Shown: positions 28,645-38,362 of the stretch, piece by piece | Layout of the letters: each line of letters opens with the position of its first letter | Position numbering within the stretch: position 1 is the first letter of the stretch | Origin: Bacteroidales bacterium | GTDB lineage: Bacteria; Bacteroidota; Bacteroidia; Bacteroidales; M50B96 | Assembly: GCA_018401015.1 (NCBI GenBank) | Contig: JAGYLP010000016.1 | Coordinates: 1-44,551 of the forward strand | Direction: 5' to 3' | DNA: 44,551 nucleotides | Made by a program: the position numbers and the translations under genes | Notes under the pieces: generated by a model | What the model saw: only the letters and a program-made list of their open reading frames with translations | Told to the model about the DNA's origin: nothing | Database searches by the model: none

Positions 28645-30189
28645 ATGTCTTTAAAAGCTAAGATTAAAGAATTACAAAAGCGACGTGAAGAGGTAATTCT
28701 GGGAGGTGGAGAAGCTGCCATTGAAAAGCAGGTGAAAATGGGAAAAATGACCGCCCGCGAGAGAATTATCTCCTTGTTGGATCCCGAATCCTTTCAGGAA
28801 TACGATTTATTCGCTGCCCATGAAGCACGGGATTTCGACATGGACAAAAAGACGCTGCATGGCGACGGTGTAATTATTGGAACCGGCAGAATCTTTGGAG
28901 CGCCCATTTGTATTTATGCTCAAGACTTTACCGTTGCAGGGGGATCATTAGGTCTCATGCATGCCCGCAAAATAACCAAGATTATGGATCACGCCATGAA
29001 AATGCGCGTACCACTTATTGGAATCAACGACTCCGGTGGAGCTCGCGTACAGGAAGGGGTTAACTCACTGGCCGGTTATGGCGAAATCTTTTGGAGAAAC
29101 ACCCTGGCTTCCGGGGTTATTCCACAAATCTCGGTTATTCTCGGTCCTTGCGCCGGAGGTGCAGTTTATTCACCAGCCTTAACCGATTTCGTATTTGTAG
29201 TGGACAATATCTCCAAAATGTTCATTACGGGTCCCGAAGTAATTAAAACCGTGCTCGGCGAAGAAATCTCCATGGAAGAACTAGGTGGTGCACGCGTTCA
29301 TTGCGAAGTAACCGGAAATGCACACTTCTTTGCCGAAAGCGAAGCCGAATGCTTCGACCAAATTAAAAAACTGGTTACCTATATTCCGTGGAACAACACA
29401 CAAAAAGCCAAACCTTTCCCCGCTAAAAAACCAAAACGCGAATACAAAATCGATAGCATTGTACCGGGCGATCCAAAACAACCCTACGATGTACGAAACG
29501 TTATCAAATCGATTACCGATAACTCCGAATTCTTTGAAGTCCAAGAGCTTTGGGCTAAAAACATTGTCATCGGATTTGGCCGAATGGATGGCGAAACGGT
29601 TGGCTTCATTGCCAATCAACCGCTCGTGCTGGCAGGTGTACTCGATGTTGATTCATCCGACAAAGCAGCTCGTTTCATACGATTCTGCAATGCCTTCTCC
29701 ATTCCTATCGTAACCTTAGTGGACTTGCCGGGTTATTTACCGGGAATCGATCAGGAACATGCCGGTGTAATTCGCCATGGAGCAAAATTACTCTATGCGT
29801 ATTCTGAAGCAACGGTGCCAAAAATTACGGTAATCCTGCGTAAAGCCTATGGTGGTGGCTACATTGCCATGAACTCGCGGCACTTACGAGCCGATTTCGT
29901 CTTTGCCTGGCCAAGTGCCGAAATCGCGGTGATGGGGCCGGAAGGAGCTGCGAACATCATCTTCCGGAAGGAAATTATGACTGCCGAAGACCCGGAAAAA
30001 ATGCGCCAAATCAAAATTAAAGAATACAAAGACAAGTTTGCTAATCCATACGTAGCTGCCTCGAAAGGCTATGTCGATGCGGTGATTGAACCAACCGAAA
30101 CACGGAAGGTAATCCTGCATAGCATCGAAATCTCTGCCAACAAAGTGGCCGACCGTCCGATGAAAAAACATGGTATTCCTCCGTTCTAA
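28645..30189 (+). CDS. Acyl-CoA carboxylase carboxyltransferase (beta) subunit, propionyl/methylmalonyl type
   Basis: A 514-residue carboxyltransferase of the PccB/MmdA family. It transfers the carboxyl group between biotin and an acyl-CoA. Hallmarks are GKMTARERI near residue 35, the acyl-CoA site INDSGGARVQEGV and LGPCAGGAVYSPA (oxyanion GG), and the biotin-side site LVDLPGYLPG with RKAYGGGYIAM. The same protein family serves biotin-dependent carboxylases (with a biotin carboxylase) and sodium-pumping methylmalonyl-CoA decarboxylase (with membrane subunits). The next gene encodes the biotin carrier, 50 bp downstream, but neither a biotin carboxylase nor a membrane beta subunit is adjacent, so the complex cannot be assigned from this window. 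Confidence 0.93.
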   Translation: MSLKAKIKELQKRREEVILGGGEAAIEKQVKMGKMTARERIISLLDPESFQEYDLFAAHEARDFDMDKKTLHGDGVIIGTGRIFGAPICIYAQDFTVAGGSLGLMHARKITKIMDHAMKMRVPLIGINDSGGARVQEGVNSLAGYGEIFWRNTLASGVIPQISVILGPCAGGAVYSPALTDFVFVVDNISKMFITGPEVIKTVLGEEISMEELGGARVHCEVTGNAHFFAESEAECFDQIKKLVTYIPWNNTQKAKPFPAKKPKREYKIDSIVPGDPKQPYDVRNVIKSITDNSEFFEVQELWAKNIVIGFGRMDGETVGFIANQPLVLAGVLDVDSSDKAARFIRFCNAFSIPIVTLVDLPGYLPGIDQEHAGVIRHGAKLLYAYSEATVPKITVILRKAYGGGYIAMNSRHLRADFVFAWPSAEIAVMGPEGAANIIFRKEIMTAEDPEKMRQIKIKEYKDKFANPYVAASKGYVDAVIEPTETRKVILHSIEISANKVADRPMKKHGIPPF

Positions 30190-30239
30190 TCCTGTCGATT
30201 GCCCGACTGAATGAAATCGAAGGTTTTACTTAAAAAAAA

Positions 30240-30581
30240 ATGACTATGGACAATCCACAAGAAGCAAGCAAGAAACCCAGAATGAAATCGCTGGTCATCG
30301 ATGGTTCAAAATATAAAACTAACCTGACCACAAAATTCGAAAATCGTGTCAAATACGAAGCTCCTAATCCGAAACAAATGAAAGCGTTTATTCCCGGAAC
30401 AGTAGCTAAAATATTTGTTACCGAAGGGCAAAAAGTAAAGGCAGGAGCCCGACTGCTCATTCTGGAAGCAATGAAAATGAAAAATCGAATTGAAGCCCCT
30501 TTTTCGGGAAAGATTCTCAAGATTCATGTAAAAGAGGGAGATATCATCCCTAAAAATCATTTGATTATCGAATTCGAATAA
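30240..30581 (+). CDS. Biotin carboxyl carrier protein subunit
   Basis: A 113-residue biotinyl/lipoyl-fold protein. The biotinylated lysine is in EAMKMKN (about K81), inside the usual beta-hammerhead with IPGTVAKIFVTEGQKVKAG before it and APFSGKILKIHVKEGD after it. The N-terminal about 40 residues are basic and have no recognisable domain. It carries carboxyl groups to the carboxyltransferase encoded directly upstream. The ATG at 30240 follows a run of A; a second ATG at 30246 is equally usable. A strong terminator follows 18 bp after the stop, so the operon is these two genes. Confidence 0.93.
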   Translation: MTMDNPQEASKKPRMKSLVIDGSKYKTNLTTKFENRVKYEAPNPKQMKAFIPGTVAKIFVTEGQKVKAGARLLILEAMKMKNRIEAPFSGKILKIHVKEGDIIPKNHLIIEFE

Positions 30582-30598
30582 AAAATTCATCCACCTTT

Positions 30599-30629
30599 AA
30601 AAGAGCCTCTCACCAGAGGCTCTTTTTTT
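30599..30629 (+). terminator. Rho-independent terminator
   Basis: AAAAGAGCCTCT (30599-30610) pairs perfectly with AGAGGCTCTTTT (30615-30626) around a CACC tetraloop, followed by more T residues to 30629. It closes the carboxyltransferase-biotin carrier operon and separates it from mutS. Confidence 0.95.
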
Positions 30630-30683
30630 GTATCCGGCTCTTCCAATTCAAGTCGGTTCATGTATCTTTATTCGTTTTAAAAA

Positions 30684-33323
30684 ATGAAGACTTTGAGTAA
30701 AGAAAAAAATATCGTCCAAACGCCGCTCATGAAGCAATACTACAGCATCAAAGCCAAACACCCCGATGCTGTCTTGTTGTTCCGGGTTGGCGACTTTTAC
30801 GAGACCTTTTCCGACGATGCCATAAAAGCAGCCGAGATTTTGGGCATTACCCTAACTCGCAGGGCAAATGGCTCAGCATCCTATATCGAATTAGCCGGAT
30901 TCCCCTACCACGCGCTCGACACCTACCTCCCCAAATTGGTTCGTGCCGGCCAACGAGTGGCTATTTGCGAACAATTGGAAGACCCCAAAACGACTAAAAA
31001 AATTGTCAAACGAGGTATCACCGAGCTGGTTACTCCGGGTGTTTCCATCTCGGATTCGATTCACGATACGCGCGAAAACACCTTCCTGGCCAGCGTTCAT
31101 CTCGAAAAAAACCGGGCCGGTATCGCTTTCCTCGATGCCAATACCGGCGAATTCTTAACGGCCGAAGGAAACCTCGAATACATCGATAAACTAATCCAGG
31201 GTTTTCGTCCGAAAGAAATTTTATACGAACGAAGCAAAAAAACCTTCTTCCACGAAACCTTTGGCGATCGCTTCTATTCCTATCCCCTCGAAGATTGGGC
31301 ATTCCAAATCGAATCGGCCGAGGAACGACTGCTCAAGCAATTCCAGTCTAAAAATCTGAAAGGATTCGGCATCGATTCGCTTCAACTGGCAAGCACTGCA
31401 GCCGGAGCGATCCTTCACTACCTCGACCTTACCCGACACGAGCAAATTGCCCATATCCATTCCATATCTCGCATCGAAGAAGATCATTACGTATGGCTCG
31501 ATCGATTCACCATTCGAAATCTCGAACTCTTCGAATCGCTCAACGAAGGAGCTGTACCCTTCATCCGAATCCTCGATCGAACGGTCACTCCAATGGGTAG
31601 CCGAACGCTGAAACGATGGGTTGCCCTCCCGCTTAAAGACCTTGAACCCATCGAAAAGCGTCACGCTATGGTGGCCCATTTCCTTAAAAACCAGAATAAC
31701 TCGGAAGAAATCCTTCCAAACCTCAAGCTCATTGGCGACTTAGAACGGTTAGTTTCCAAAATAGCGGTTCATCGAATTAATCCTCGGGAGTGTCAACAGT
31801 TGAGAATCGCCTTGCAAGCCATTCAACCCATCGAAAAAACACTCCAAGAATCAGGAAATGAAGCGCTCGAGGAAATTGCTCGACAACTGCAACTGCTCCC
31901 CGAAGTGATCAAAACCATTGAACAACAAATCGTTGCAGAACCTCCGGCGCAAATCGGAAAGGGCATGGTAATTCAAGAAGGTATTTCGCCCGAACTGGAC
32001 GAACTTCGAAAGATTGCCTACTCAGGGAAAGATTACCTGGCTCAGATTCAAGCCCGCGAAATTGAATCGACTGGCATCCCTTCGCTGAAAATCAGCTTCA
32101 ACAACGTGTTCGGTTACTATATTGAAGTGCGCAATACGCACAAGGATAAAATCCCTTCGAACTGGATTCGAAAACAAACACTGGTTAGCGCCGAACGATA
32201 CATTACCGAAGAACTGAAGGAATACGAAGAGAAAATCCTGGGTGCCGAAGAAAAAATTCTTCACATCGAATCCCAACTATACCAACAACTCGTTGAATCG
32301 TTGCTCAAACACATCCCGGCTATCCAACGCAATTCGAACTTAATCGGGCAAATCGATGTGTTGCTCTCCTTCGCTGAAATTGCCGAACGTCACCAATACG
32401 TTCAACCGCAAATGACCGAATCGGACGAGTTGGAAATCCGGGAAGGCCGACATCCGGTAATCGAGCAAAAACTTCCCATCGGCGAAGAATACATTGCTAA
32501 CGATGTAACACTCAACAGTAATCAGCAACAAATCATCATCATAACCGGACCAAATATGGCCGGTAAATCGGCCTTGCTCCGCCAAACAGCCTTGATTTGC
32601 CTCATGGCTCAAATTGGCTCTTTTGTCCCGGCAAAAGCAGCACGACTGGGAATTGTCGATAAAATTTTCACCCGGGTTGGGGCTTCCGACAACCTGGCTC
32701 AAGGGGAATCAACCTTCATGGTCGAAATGAACGAAGCCGCCAGCATTCTGAATAATTTATCCGGGAAAAGCCTCATCTTGCTCGACGAACTAGGACGTGG
32801 GACCAGCACCTACGACGGCATTAGCATTGCCTGGGCCATTGCCGAATACATCCACGAACATCCGCGATTCAAAGCAAAAACACTCTTTGCCACCCATTAT
32901 CACGAATTGAATGAGATGGAAAAAACCTATCCTCGAATCAAAAATTATAATGTTTCGGTTAAGGAGGTTGATGGTAAAATTATTTTTCTTCGGAAGTTGA
33001 TGCGTGGTGGTAGTGAGCATAGTTTTGGGATTCATGTAGCTCAGCTCGCCGGGATGCCCCAATCGGTTATTTCACGAGCGAATCAAATTCTGAAAGAACT
33101 GGAACAACATCATCAGGGCTCGGAGGACGATCCTCAGCCTCCCACCGGACTGGGAGCTCAACGAGAGGGCTATCAGCTCAGCTTTTTTCAGCTCGACGAT
33201 CCCGTATTAGAGCAAATCCGCACTGAAATTGCGGGAATCGACATCAATAACCTCACTCCAATTGAGGCGTTGAATAAACTAAACGAAATTCGTAAGTTAA
33301 TTGGGACTAAGAAGAAGCGATAA
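30684..33323 (+). CDS. mutS: DNA mismatch repair protein MutS
   Basis: An 879-residue mismatch recognition ATPase. The mismatch-wedge motif is F38-Y-E40 in GDFYETF. The connector, lever and clamp regions follow, then the ATPase with Walker [12 protein letters not shown] (about 620), the STFMVEM segment, Walker [11 protein letters not shown] and the ATHYHEL motif. Length is normal for MutS1. The gene starts 54 bp after a strong terminator, and TATCTTTA at 30663-30670 is a near match to the -7 box. A stretch of about 110 bp (32941-33050) inside the conserved ATPase switches to T/G-rich codons unlike its surroundings. The 3' end overlaps a convergent gene by 17 bp. Confidence 0.97.
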   Translation: MKTLSKEKNIVQTPLMKQYYSIKAKHPDAVLLFRVGDFYETFSDDAIKAAEILGITLTRRANGSASYIELAGFPYHALDTYLPKLVRAGQRVAICEQLEDPKTTKKIVKRGITELVTPGVSISDSIHDTRENTFLASVHLEKNRAGIAFLDANTGEFLTAEGNLEYIDKLIQGFRPKEILYERSKKTFFHETFGDRFYSYPLEDWAFQIESAEERLLKQFQSKNLKGFGIDSLQLASTAAGAILHYLDLTRHEQIAHIHSISRIEEDHYVWLDRFTIRNLELFESLNEGAVPFIRILDRTVTPMGSRTLKRWVALPLKDLEPIEKRHAMVAHFLKNQNNSEEILPNLKLIGDLERLVSKIAVHRINPRECQQLRIALQAIQPIEKTLQESGNEALEEIARQLQLLPEVIKTIEQQIVAEPPAQIGKGMVIQEGISPELDELRKIAYSGKDYLAQIQAREIESTGIPSLKISFNNVFGYYIEVRNTHKDKIPSNWIRKQTLVSAERYITEELKEYEEKILGAEEKILHIESQLYQQLVESLLKHIPAIQRNSNLIGQIDVLLSFAEIAERHQYVQPQMTESDELEIREGRHPVIEQKLPIGEEYIANDVTLNSNQQQIIIITGPNMAGKSALLRQTALICLMAQIGSFVPAKAARLGIVDKIFTRVGASDNLAQGESTFMVEMNEAASILNNLSGKSLILLDELGRGTSTYDGISIAWAIAEYIHEHPRFKAKTLFATHYHELNEMEKTYPRIKNYNVSVKEVDGKIIFLRKLMRGGSEHSFGIHVAQLAGMPQSVISRANQILKELEQHHQGSEDDPQPPTGLGAQREGYQLSFFQLDDPVLEQIRTEIAGIDINNLTPIEALNKLNEIRKLIGTKKKR

Positions 33324-33861
33324 GCATAAAGAGGAGCATTCCTAAAAGTGCAACTACAATGAGTAAGACATTCAGGAACCGCTTACGTTTAACTTTCCCT
33401 TCTATTCGCTCCAATTCTTGTTGATAAAAGTCGGCTCGGGTTGTTTCATTCAACCATCGCAACCGTTGTATTCCCGCTCGAATTTTCACTTTAAAAATCT
33501 GGGGTGAAAGATCAACATCGAATCCTTTTTCTGCCCCAACCAATAAGTCGTCGAGTTTCAGGGAAATATCGTCCACCGAGTTGGTATTAAAATCGATGGA
33601 AGCGGCAAGATCCATGAGTTCTTTCGTCATTAATTCCTTTGGGCTGGGTTCTGAAAGCTCTTCTTTTCCCGAACGTTCCGAAGCCTTACTCGAGCTACGA
33701 ATCTTTTTCGCAGCCTGTCCTGCCTCATCCGAATCGAAGATATGCCGACGAGGAGTTGCCCATCCGGTATTTCCAAAGATTTTATTACTCGCCCATTTAC
33801 CAGTATTCGTGCCCGTTTCTCTCCAAAAATTAACAAAAAAAGTGTTTTTCTTCTTAGCCAT
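33307..33861 (-). CDS. Conserved hypothetical protein with C-terminal membrane helix
   Basis: A 184-residue protein with an unusual N-terminal motif, [20 protein letters not shown], followed by a basic, serine-rich segment (about 45-75), a helical middle rich in Asp/Leu ([17 protein letters not shown]), and a single C-terminal transmembrane helix (about 162-182) preceded by KVKRKR. This tail-anchored layout suggests an inner-membrane protein with its soluble part in the cytosol. I do not recognise a functional family. It is convergent with mutS and overlaps its last 17 bases, and lies downstream of the multicopper oxidase on the same strand with a terminator between them. Confidence 0.7.
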   Translation of the reverse strand: MAKKKNTFFVNFWRETGTNTGKWASNKIFGNTGWATPRRHIFDSDEAGQAAKKIRSSSKASERSGKEELSEPSPKELMTKELMDLAASIDFNTNSVDDISLKLDDLLVGAEKGFDVDLSPQIFKVKIRAGIQRLRWLNETTRADFYQQELERIEGKVKRKRFLNVLLIVVALLGMLLFMLIASS

Positions 33862-33906
33862 AGGTTTCGATTGAGGATTGCTACAGTTTCAACCCAACAA
33901 AAATTG

Positions 33907-33945
33907 AAAAAATCTCATACAAATTATAATCGTAGGAGATTTTTC
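33907..33945 (-). terminator. Terminator downstream of the multicopper oxidase
   Basis: On the minus strand AAAAATCTC-C-TAC pairs with GTA-T-GAGATTTTT across an 11-nt loop with one mismatch, followed by T-rich sequence. It lies about 160 bp past the multicopper oxidase stop codon and before the 184-residue gene. Confidence 0.6.
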
Positions 33946-34105
33946 CATAACGGGTTAGCTTATTTACGAAAAGGTTCCATTAGGAAGTCCTTCCCAATAA
34001 GTCGAAAGACCAATAGGAAGGTAATCCATTTATTGAAGAAGAAATCGTTCGACCGCATTTATTGACCAAGAGCGATTTTCACAAATACACCTTATCCTTT
34101 TTTGC

Positions 34106-35824
34106 TTATTGAACCATCACTAAATGAGTTTGAACAGCACCTTCACCTTCTAAACGAAGTGCGTAAACACCTGGCGCTAACGAGCCAACCTGCAAGTCGA
34201 AAGCACCTGAGGAAGCACCTTGCATGATCTCCAACATCCTGGAATCGAAAAGCTTCCATTCCACCATCCCAACGCGATTGGAAAGCTCAATGTGCAAACG
34301 ATCCTGTACCGGGTTAGGAAATACCTTGCTGAAAGATTCTGCGTCGATATGCTCGTCGCTCAAAGGCTTGTAAACAATGAACTGACCCATCATCCCATGA
34401 TCTTCATGAGGAAGCAAATGGCAATGATACATGTAGGGGATATCTGGATTATAATGGGTAATGAAATGGAGAATAATCTCTACTTCTTCCATCGGATAGA
34501 CTAAAACGACATCTTTTCGTCCGCGCTCATTAATAGGCGGAGCAGCACCGTTACGCGACAAAATATAAAAGGGAACATCGTGCACATGGAAGGGATGAGC
34601 CATAGCCGAATTATTTCGCAAGGTCCATGTTTCCATATTGTTGAGCGGTATCTCATAATTAATAACGTCCATACTAAAAGACTGATTATTAATTAAAAAA
34701 TGGCTATTCAACTGGTTCATTCCCATCATCATGGGACTAAATTCCAACACACGCTTTAAGTCACGTTGATTGGGATTATGAGGCTCTACCTCCGTTAGAA
34801 AAGCCGGCAATTCAGTATTTGCCTGATTATTAGACTCAACCACCTGGAATTGGAGCATCTGAAAATTGGCTCCGTTGAGCGGATTTGGATGATAGTTATC
34901 CAATGCCATATTTGGATTCATGCCAGGATTTTGAGCACCAAAAATACCCGAGGGAATTTCCGAAGCATAGCTCATCAGGGAGAGGATGCTATCTTGCATC
35001 GTAGCGAAATTAATCATCAATTCGGCCCTTTCGCCCGGCGAAAGCAATAAACGATTGGTCGGATACGGTTCCTCCAGTAATCCGGCATCCGAGGCTATTT
35101 GATAAAACAGGCTTTGGTTAGAAAGGCCCAAATTAAAACTGCGTTGCGAACTACCATTCAGCACACGAAACCGAACCCATTGAGCTGGAACTTCCAATAC
35201 CGGATCGACCGTAGCGTTAACCATGGGCAACCAATCCTGGTTCGAATTGGGATCGATCTGATGCAAACTATCTAAATGCTTGGTTTGCAACACTAAAGGA
35301 AAATCATCTACTCCGTAAGCACGGGGCAAATTCAAGCTTTGCTCTACCGAATCGCGAACGAGGATGAGTCCGCTTAGTCCCATCGTAACATGGTAATTGG
35401 TCCGATGATGCAAATGGGGATGATACCAATAAGTGGCTGCCTCGTCGCGTACCTTAAAACGAGGATTCCAAACCTCGCCCGGAGCAATACTGGTATGGGG
35501 ACCACCATCGTTCTCCGGAGCAACATGTAATCCATGCCAATGAATGGTCGTGGTATCTCCAATAGAGTTTTTAACGCTTAAATGAATCGAATCGCCCTTG
35601 TTGATTATTAAAGTTGGACCTAAGATTGAGCCATTTGCACCCATAGTGGCAGATGAAGTTCCCGGTAAAAATGAATGCGTACCATGCTGCAACTCCAGGT
35701 AAAACTCTGTTCCCGACATCGTATCAGGAATCATGAGCGGATGCTGCCCATATACCTCTAAACCAGCGAACAATAATGAGATTATTAGCATTTTAAACCG
35801 TAAACGTCTCATCATTTCTTCCAT
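34106..35824 (-). CDS. Multicopper oxidase with T9SS sorting domain
   Basis: A 572-residue exported copper oxidase. Copper ligands are visible in all four expected clusters: HWHGLH (95-100), YHPHLHH (134-140), HPFHVHD (about 411) and YHCHLLPHEDHGMM (about 468-481), the last containing the type 1 copper Cys-His-Met set. The C-terminal about 70 residues form a T9SS domain (VFPNPVQDRLHIEL to LAPGVYALRLEG). The signal peptide ends EVYGQ. It probably oxidises metals or phenolics, or protects against copper, at the cell surface. The methionine-rich stretch FSPMMMGMNQLNSHF and QNPGMNPNMA recalls copper-resistance oxidases. Starts at 35824, 35815 and 35812 are all possible. Confidence 0.93.
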   Translation of the reverse strand: MEEMMRRLRFKMLIISLLFAGLEVYGQHPLMIPDTMSGTEFYLELQHGTHSFLPGTSSATMGANGSILGPTLIINKGDSIHLSVKNSIGDTTTIHWHGLHVAPENDGGPHTSIAPGEVWNPRFKVRDEAATYWYHPHLHHRTNYHVTMGLSGLILVRDSVEQSLNLPRAYGVDDFPLVLQTKHLDSLHQIDPNSNQDWLPMVNATVDPVLEVPAQWVRFRVLNGSSQRSFNLGLSNQSLFYQIASDAGLLEEPYPTNRLLLSPGERAELMINFATMQDSILSLMSYASEIPSGIFGAQNPGMNPNMALDNYHPNPLNGANFQMLQFQVVESNNQANTELPAFLTEVEPHNPNQRDLKRVLEFSPMMMGMNQLNSHFLINNQSFSMDVINYEIPLNNMETWTLRNNSAMAHPFHVHDVPFYILSRNGAAPPINERGRKDVVLVYPMEEVEIILHFITHYNPDIPYMYHCHLLPHEDHGMMGQFIVYKPLSDEHIDAESFSKVFPNPVQDRLHIELSNRVGMVEWKLFDSRMLEIMQGASSGAFDLQVGSLAPGVYALRLEGEGAVQTHLVMVQ

Positions 35825-36210
35825 TAAATTAAATAAAGCCCCTCCTCCATCCTCCTATATCTCCCCCATGCAACAATTTCTGGAACAGATAGTTTATCTT
35901 ACCCTAAAAGAGATTATTCCCACAAGCAGCCTAACTCATCGACTAAAAGTAACTGGATCATTCAGCCTGTTCATTTCTTCCTTAGAGTTAATTTTCACCT
36001 CGCTTTAAACAGCTCTGCTCAAAGTGATTACCTATCATTTTGCTTCTTACAGGATGCGTTAGTGAACTAATTACAAGCTGATATTACCTTCAACCACCTC
36101 AACATATCTGGATAGATAGACTTCGATCAGGAATAGCTGGAATCGGTTTTTTTATGGCCTGGGTGTTTCATTTTTAATGCCCAATCGTATATTTGAACAA
36201 AAACAAAAGC
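35825..36210. other. Intergenic region between divergent genes
   Basis: A 386-bp gap between the multicopper oxidase and a small membrane protein. A 46-codon open frame at 35868-36008 (plus) has no ribosome site or recognisable sequence and is not called. A -7 promoter box lies at 36188. Nothing else is seen. Confidence 0.4.
36188..36195 (+). promoter_or_regulatory. Candidate Bacteroidota -7 box deciding the start of the small membrane protein
   Basis: TATATTTG matches TAnnTTTG exactly. The TTG that opens the reading frame at 36193 lies inside this box, so if it is the promoter, translation must begin at the ATG at 36211. Confidence 0.45.
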
Positions 36211-36717
36211 ATGCTAAACGATTTGGGAATCAATATTCGGAAAAACTACCATTCCGACTTGTCAATGGAGGCCATCCAGCGTAGCTTTAAGGAAACTACC
36301 CACGCTGAAAACCCGGATTTCATTGTTCGAACTGGAAACAACAAAGTTTTCGTTAGTTTTCGTAATCATCTGAAAAAATGGTGGTCGCCGGAGCTAACCC
36401 TTACCCTCGATGAAGGATCGGATAACACTCAAATCCGCGAATTACTCGGACCTCATCCCGCTACCTTTACCATGACCATGTTTTTCCTAACCGGAGGAGT
36501 CGTCATCTTCGGGCTCGCTATCATGTTAGCAATTTCCCAAATCAGCTTGGGTTTATCGGCCAGCCTATCTTTTATAACCGCTCTGGTTGCTATCATTTTT
36601 ATGGCCGGAGTGTATATCTTTCTCCTCACCGGCCGCATCCGTGGAAGCAGCCAAATGGATCAACTCCATCAATTTTGGGTGAATCAACTCCCCTCAAAAC
36701 CTAGCCTTCAGGAATAA
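36211..36717 (+). CDS. Small membrane protein of unknown function
   Basis: A 168-residue protein with a soluble N-terminal half (about 1-85) and two adjacent transmembrane helices (about 86-108 and 112-136), followed by a short cytosolic tail. The soluble part contains a basic/aromatic stretch, NHLKKWWSPELTLTLDEG. I do not recognise the family. The frame opens at a TTG at 36193, but this overlaps a -7 promoter box, so the ATG at 36211 is preferred. The Fur-family regulator begins 132 bp downstream on the same strand; no functional link is evident. Confidence 0.7.
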   Translation: MLNDLGINIRKNYHSDLSMEAIQRSFKETTHAENPDFIVRTGNNKVFVSFRNHLKKWWSPELTLTLDEGSDNTQIRELLGPHPATFTMTMFFLTGGVVIFGLAIMLAISQISLGLSASLSFITALVAIIFMAGVYIFLLTGRIRGSSQMDQLHQFWVNQLPSKPSLQE

Positions 36718-36849
36718 ATTTGAGCCTGGAGTAAATTAAAGCGGTTAAAAATCGACTACCCCACAAGCCATTACTCCTATTTGTTCTAAATAAAAATTGG
36801 AGGAATGAATATTTTTAGCATTTTTGAGTGATTAAAATCACTGAATGCT

Positions 36850-37305
36850 ATGATTTGCGAAGACACCAAAACAACGGTTAAACAAATGTTTACCGAATAC
36901 CTTCAGAAGAAAGGACACCGTAAAACCCCGGAACGATATGCTATTCTAGACGAAATTTATTCCCGAAACGGACATTTCGACATTGAATCGCTCTACATTT
37001 TCATGAAGAACAAGAATTATCGGGTTAGCCGGGCAACACTCTACAATACCATCGAACTTCTTCAGGAATGCGGATTAGTGATTAAGCATCAGTTCGGTAA
37101 AAATATTGCCCAGTTCGAAAAAGCTTACGAATGCCGTCAGCACGACCACCTCATTTGCACCAAATGTGGCAAAATCACCGAGTTCTGCGACCCTCGTATT
37201 CACGAAATTCAGACTACAGCCGCCGAACTGAACGATTTTCATGTGGTTTACCACTCGTTGTATTTTTACGGAACGTGTAAAGAATGCACCCAGCAGGATG
37301 CCTAA
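36850..37305 (+). CDS. Fur family transcriptional regulator
   Basis: A 151-residue metal-sensing repressor. The N-terminal winged helix contains [15 protein letters not shown] and the recognition helix [13 protein letters not shown]. The dimerisation and metal-binding part has [12 protein letters not shown], with a first CxxC (CTKC), and a second CxxC in GTCKEC at the C-terminus, so a structural zinc site is present. It could be Fur, Zur or PerR-like; the regulatory-site histidines do not decide between them. It is followed 15 bp later by an exported esterase, probably on the same transcript, and the multicopper oxidase lies divergently upstream, which makes metal regulation of these neighbours plausible but unproven. 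Confidence 0.93.
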   Translation: MICEDTKTTVKQMFTEYLQKKGHRKTPERYAILDEIYSRNGHFDIESLYIFMKNKNYRVSRATLYNTIELLQECGLVIKHQFGKNIAQFEKAYECRQHDHLICTKCGKITEFCDPRIHEIQTTAAELNDFHVVYHSLYFYGTCKECTQQDA

Positions 37306-37320
37306 GGCTCATTTGACAGC

Positions 37321-38193
37321 ATGAAACTCCGCTTCTTTTCCCTTTTGATTCTAACAGTCTTCTTGTGCAACACCGCTTATGCACAAAGTCGGATCGATTC
37401 CACTCGAACCACTTACAGCTCCATTCTGGGAAAAACAAAAGAATGGGCGGTGTATCTTCCTCCCTCCTACCAATCGAATCCAACTGATTCCTTTCCGGTG
37501 CTATATCTGTTGCATGGTTTGGGTGGAAATCATACCGATTGGATTCGTAAAGGGAAAGTGCAAGCCACGGCCGATTCCTTGCTAGCTATTGGTGCTATCG
37601 AGCCGCTCATTATCGTGATGCCCGATGCCGAGCGAACCTACTACATGAATCGCAGCAATGGCAGCTATTCCTTCGAAGATTATTTTATCCGGGAATTGAT
37701 CCCGGCGGTAGAATTCCAATATCGAATCAGAAGCAAGCGATCCGAACGATTCATAGCAGGCCTCTCCATGGGCGGACACGGCGCTTTGCTCTATGCCTGG
37801 CATCACCCTCACCTATTCAGTGTTTGCGCTCCACTCAGCGCAGCCATTCGTACCGATAAAGAAATACAAAACATGCCGGATTCCGTGTTTTTCGAACGAT
37901 ACGGATTAGCTGCCGGATTTATTCCGCAGGGCGAAAACCGCATCACTCCTTTTTGGCAACAAAACAATACACTCTACCTCGCTGAAACCCTCCCCGAAGA
38001 AACGCTGCGCTCTATACGCTATTACATCGATATCGGCGACGACGACTACATCTTCCGCGGAAACAGTTACTTGCACATCCTCCTCAGCGAACGAGAAATT
38101 CCGCATGAATATCGGGTGCGCGATGGAGCCCATAATTGGACCTATTGGAGAGCCTCCTTGCCCAGTGTGCTCAAATTTTTACATGCTGAATAA
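37321..38193 (+). CDS. Secreted esterase of the alpha/beta hydrolase (esterase D / feruloyl esterase-like) family
   Basis: A 290-residue exported hydrolase. Signal peptide ends TAYAQ. The oxyanion segment is LYLLHGLGGN (about 60-69), the nucleophile elbow GLSMGGHG (serine about 143), the acid probably in DIGDDDYIF, and the histidine in DGAHNWTYW (about 272). The sequence matches the PF00756-type esterases that include acetyl-xylan and feruloyl esterases and the S-formylglutathione hydrolase relatives. It probably removes ester groups from carbohydrates, which would fit the glycan-active fusion protein downstream, but this link is inferred. It follows the Fur gene by 15 bp. Confidence 0.88.
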   Translation: MKLRFFSLLILTVFLCNTAYAQSRIDSTRTTYSSILGKTKEWAVYLPPSYQSNPTDSFPVLYLLHGLGGNHTDWIRKGKVQATADSLLAIGAIEPLIIVMPDAERTYYMNRSNGSYSFEDYFIRELIPAVEFQYRIRSKRSERFIAGLSMGGHGALLYAWHHPHLFSVCAPLSAAIRTDKEIQNMPDSVFFERYGLAAGFIPQGENRITPFWQQNNTLYLAETLPEETLRSIRYYIDIGDDDYIFRGNSYLHILLSEREIPHEYRVRDGAHNWTYWRASLPSVLKFLHAE

Positions 38194-38255
38194 TCTGTTT
38201 CTCCATCAGGCAGGATGATTCATTTTGCTTATGTTCGAAGCATAAGATTTAATCA

Positions 38256-38357
38256 ATGAAACACCTCAAATTGCTTCCTATCCTAATCCTTTCCGGATTC
38301 TTTTACTCCCTTTCATCGATGAAATTATTGCCGAATAAGCTCCTTTCAAAATTTTAA
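38256..38357 (+). CDS. Small hydrophobic open reading frame upstream of the PNGase-fucosidase fusion
   Basis: A 33-codon frame (MKHLKLLPILILSGFFYSLS...) that reads like a signal peptide with nothing after it. It stops five bases before the frame of the next gene opens. Its beginning resembles that of the next gene's own signal peptide (MKHLLLLSFIILF). It may be a leader peptide or the remnant of a duplicated gene start. There is no evidence that it is translated. A short inverted repeat, CTTATG/CATAAG, lies just before it at 38228-38246. Confidence 0.25.
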   Translation: MKHLKLLPILILSGFFYSLSSMKLLPNKLLSKF

Positions 38358-38362
38358 AAGCT

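Noticed and set aside
35868-36008. 46-codon open frame upstream of the small membrane protein
   Set aside because: No ribosome site, promoter or recognisable composition.
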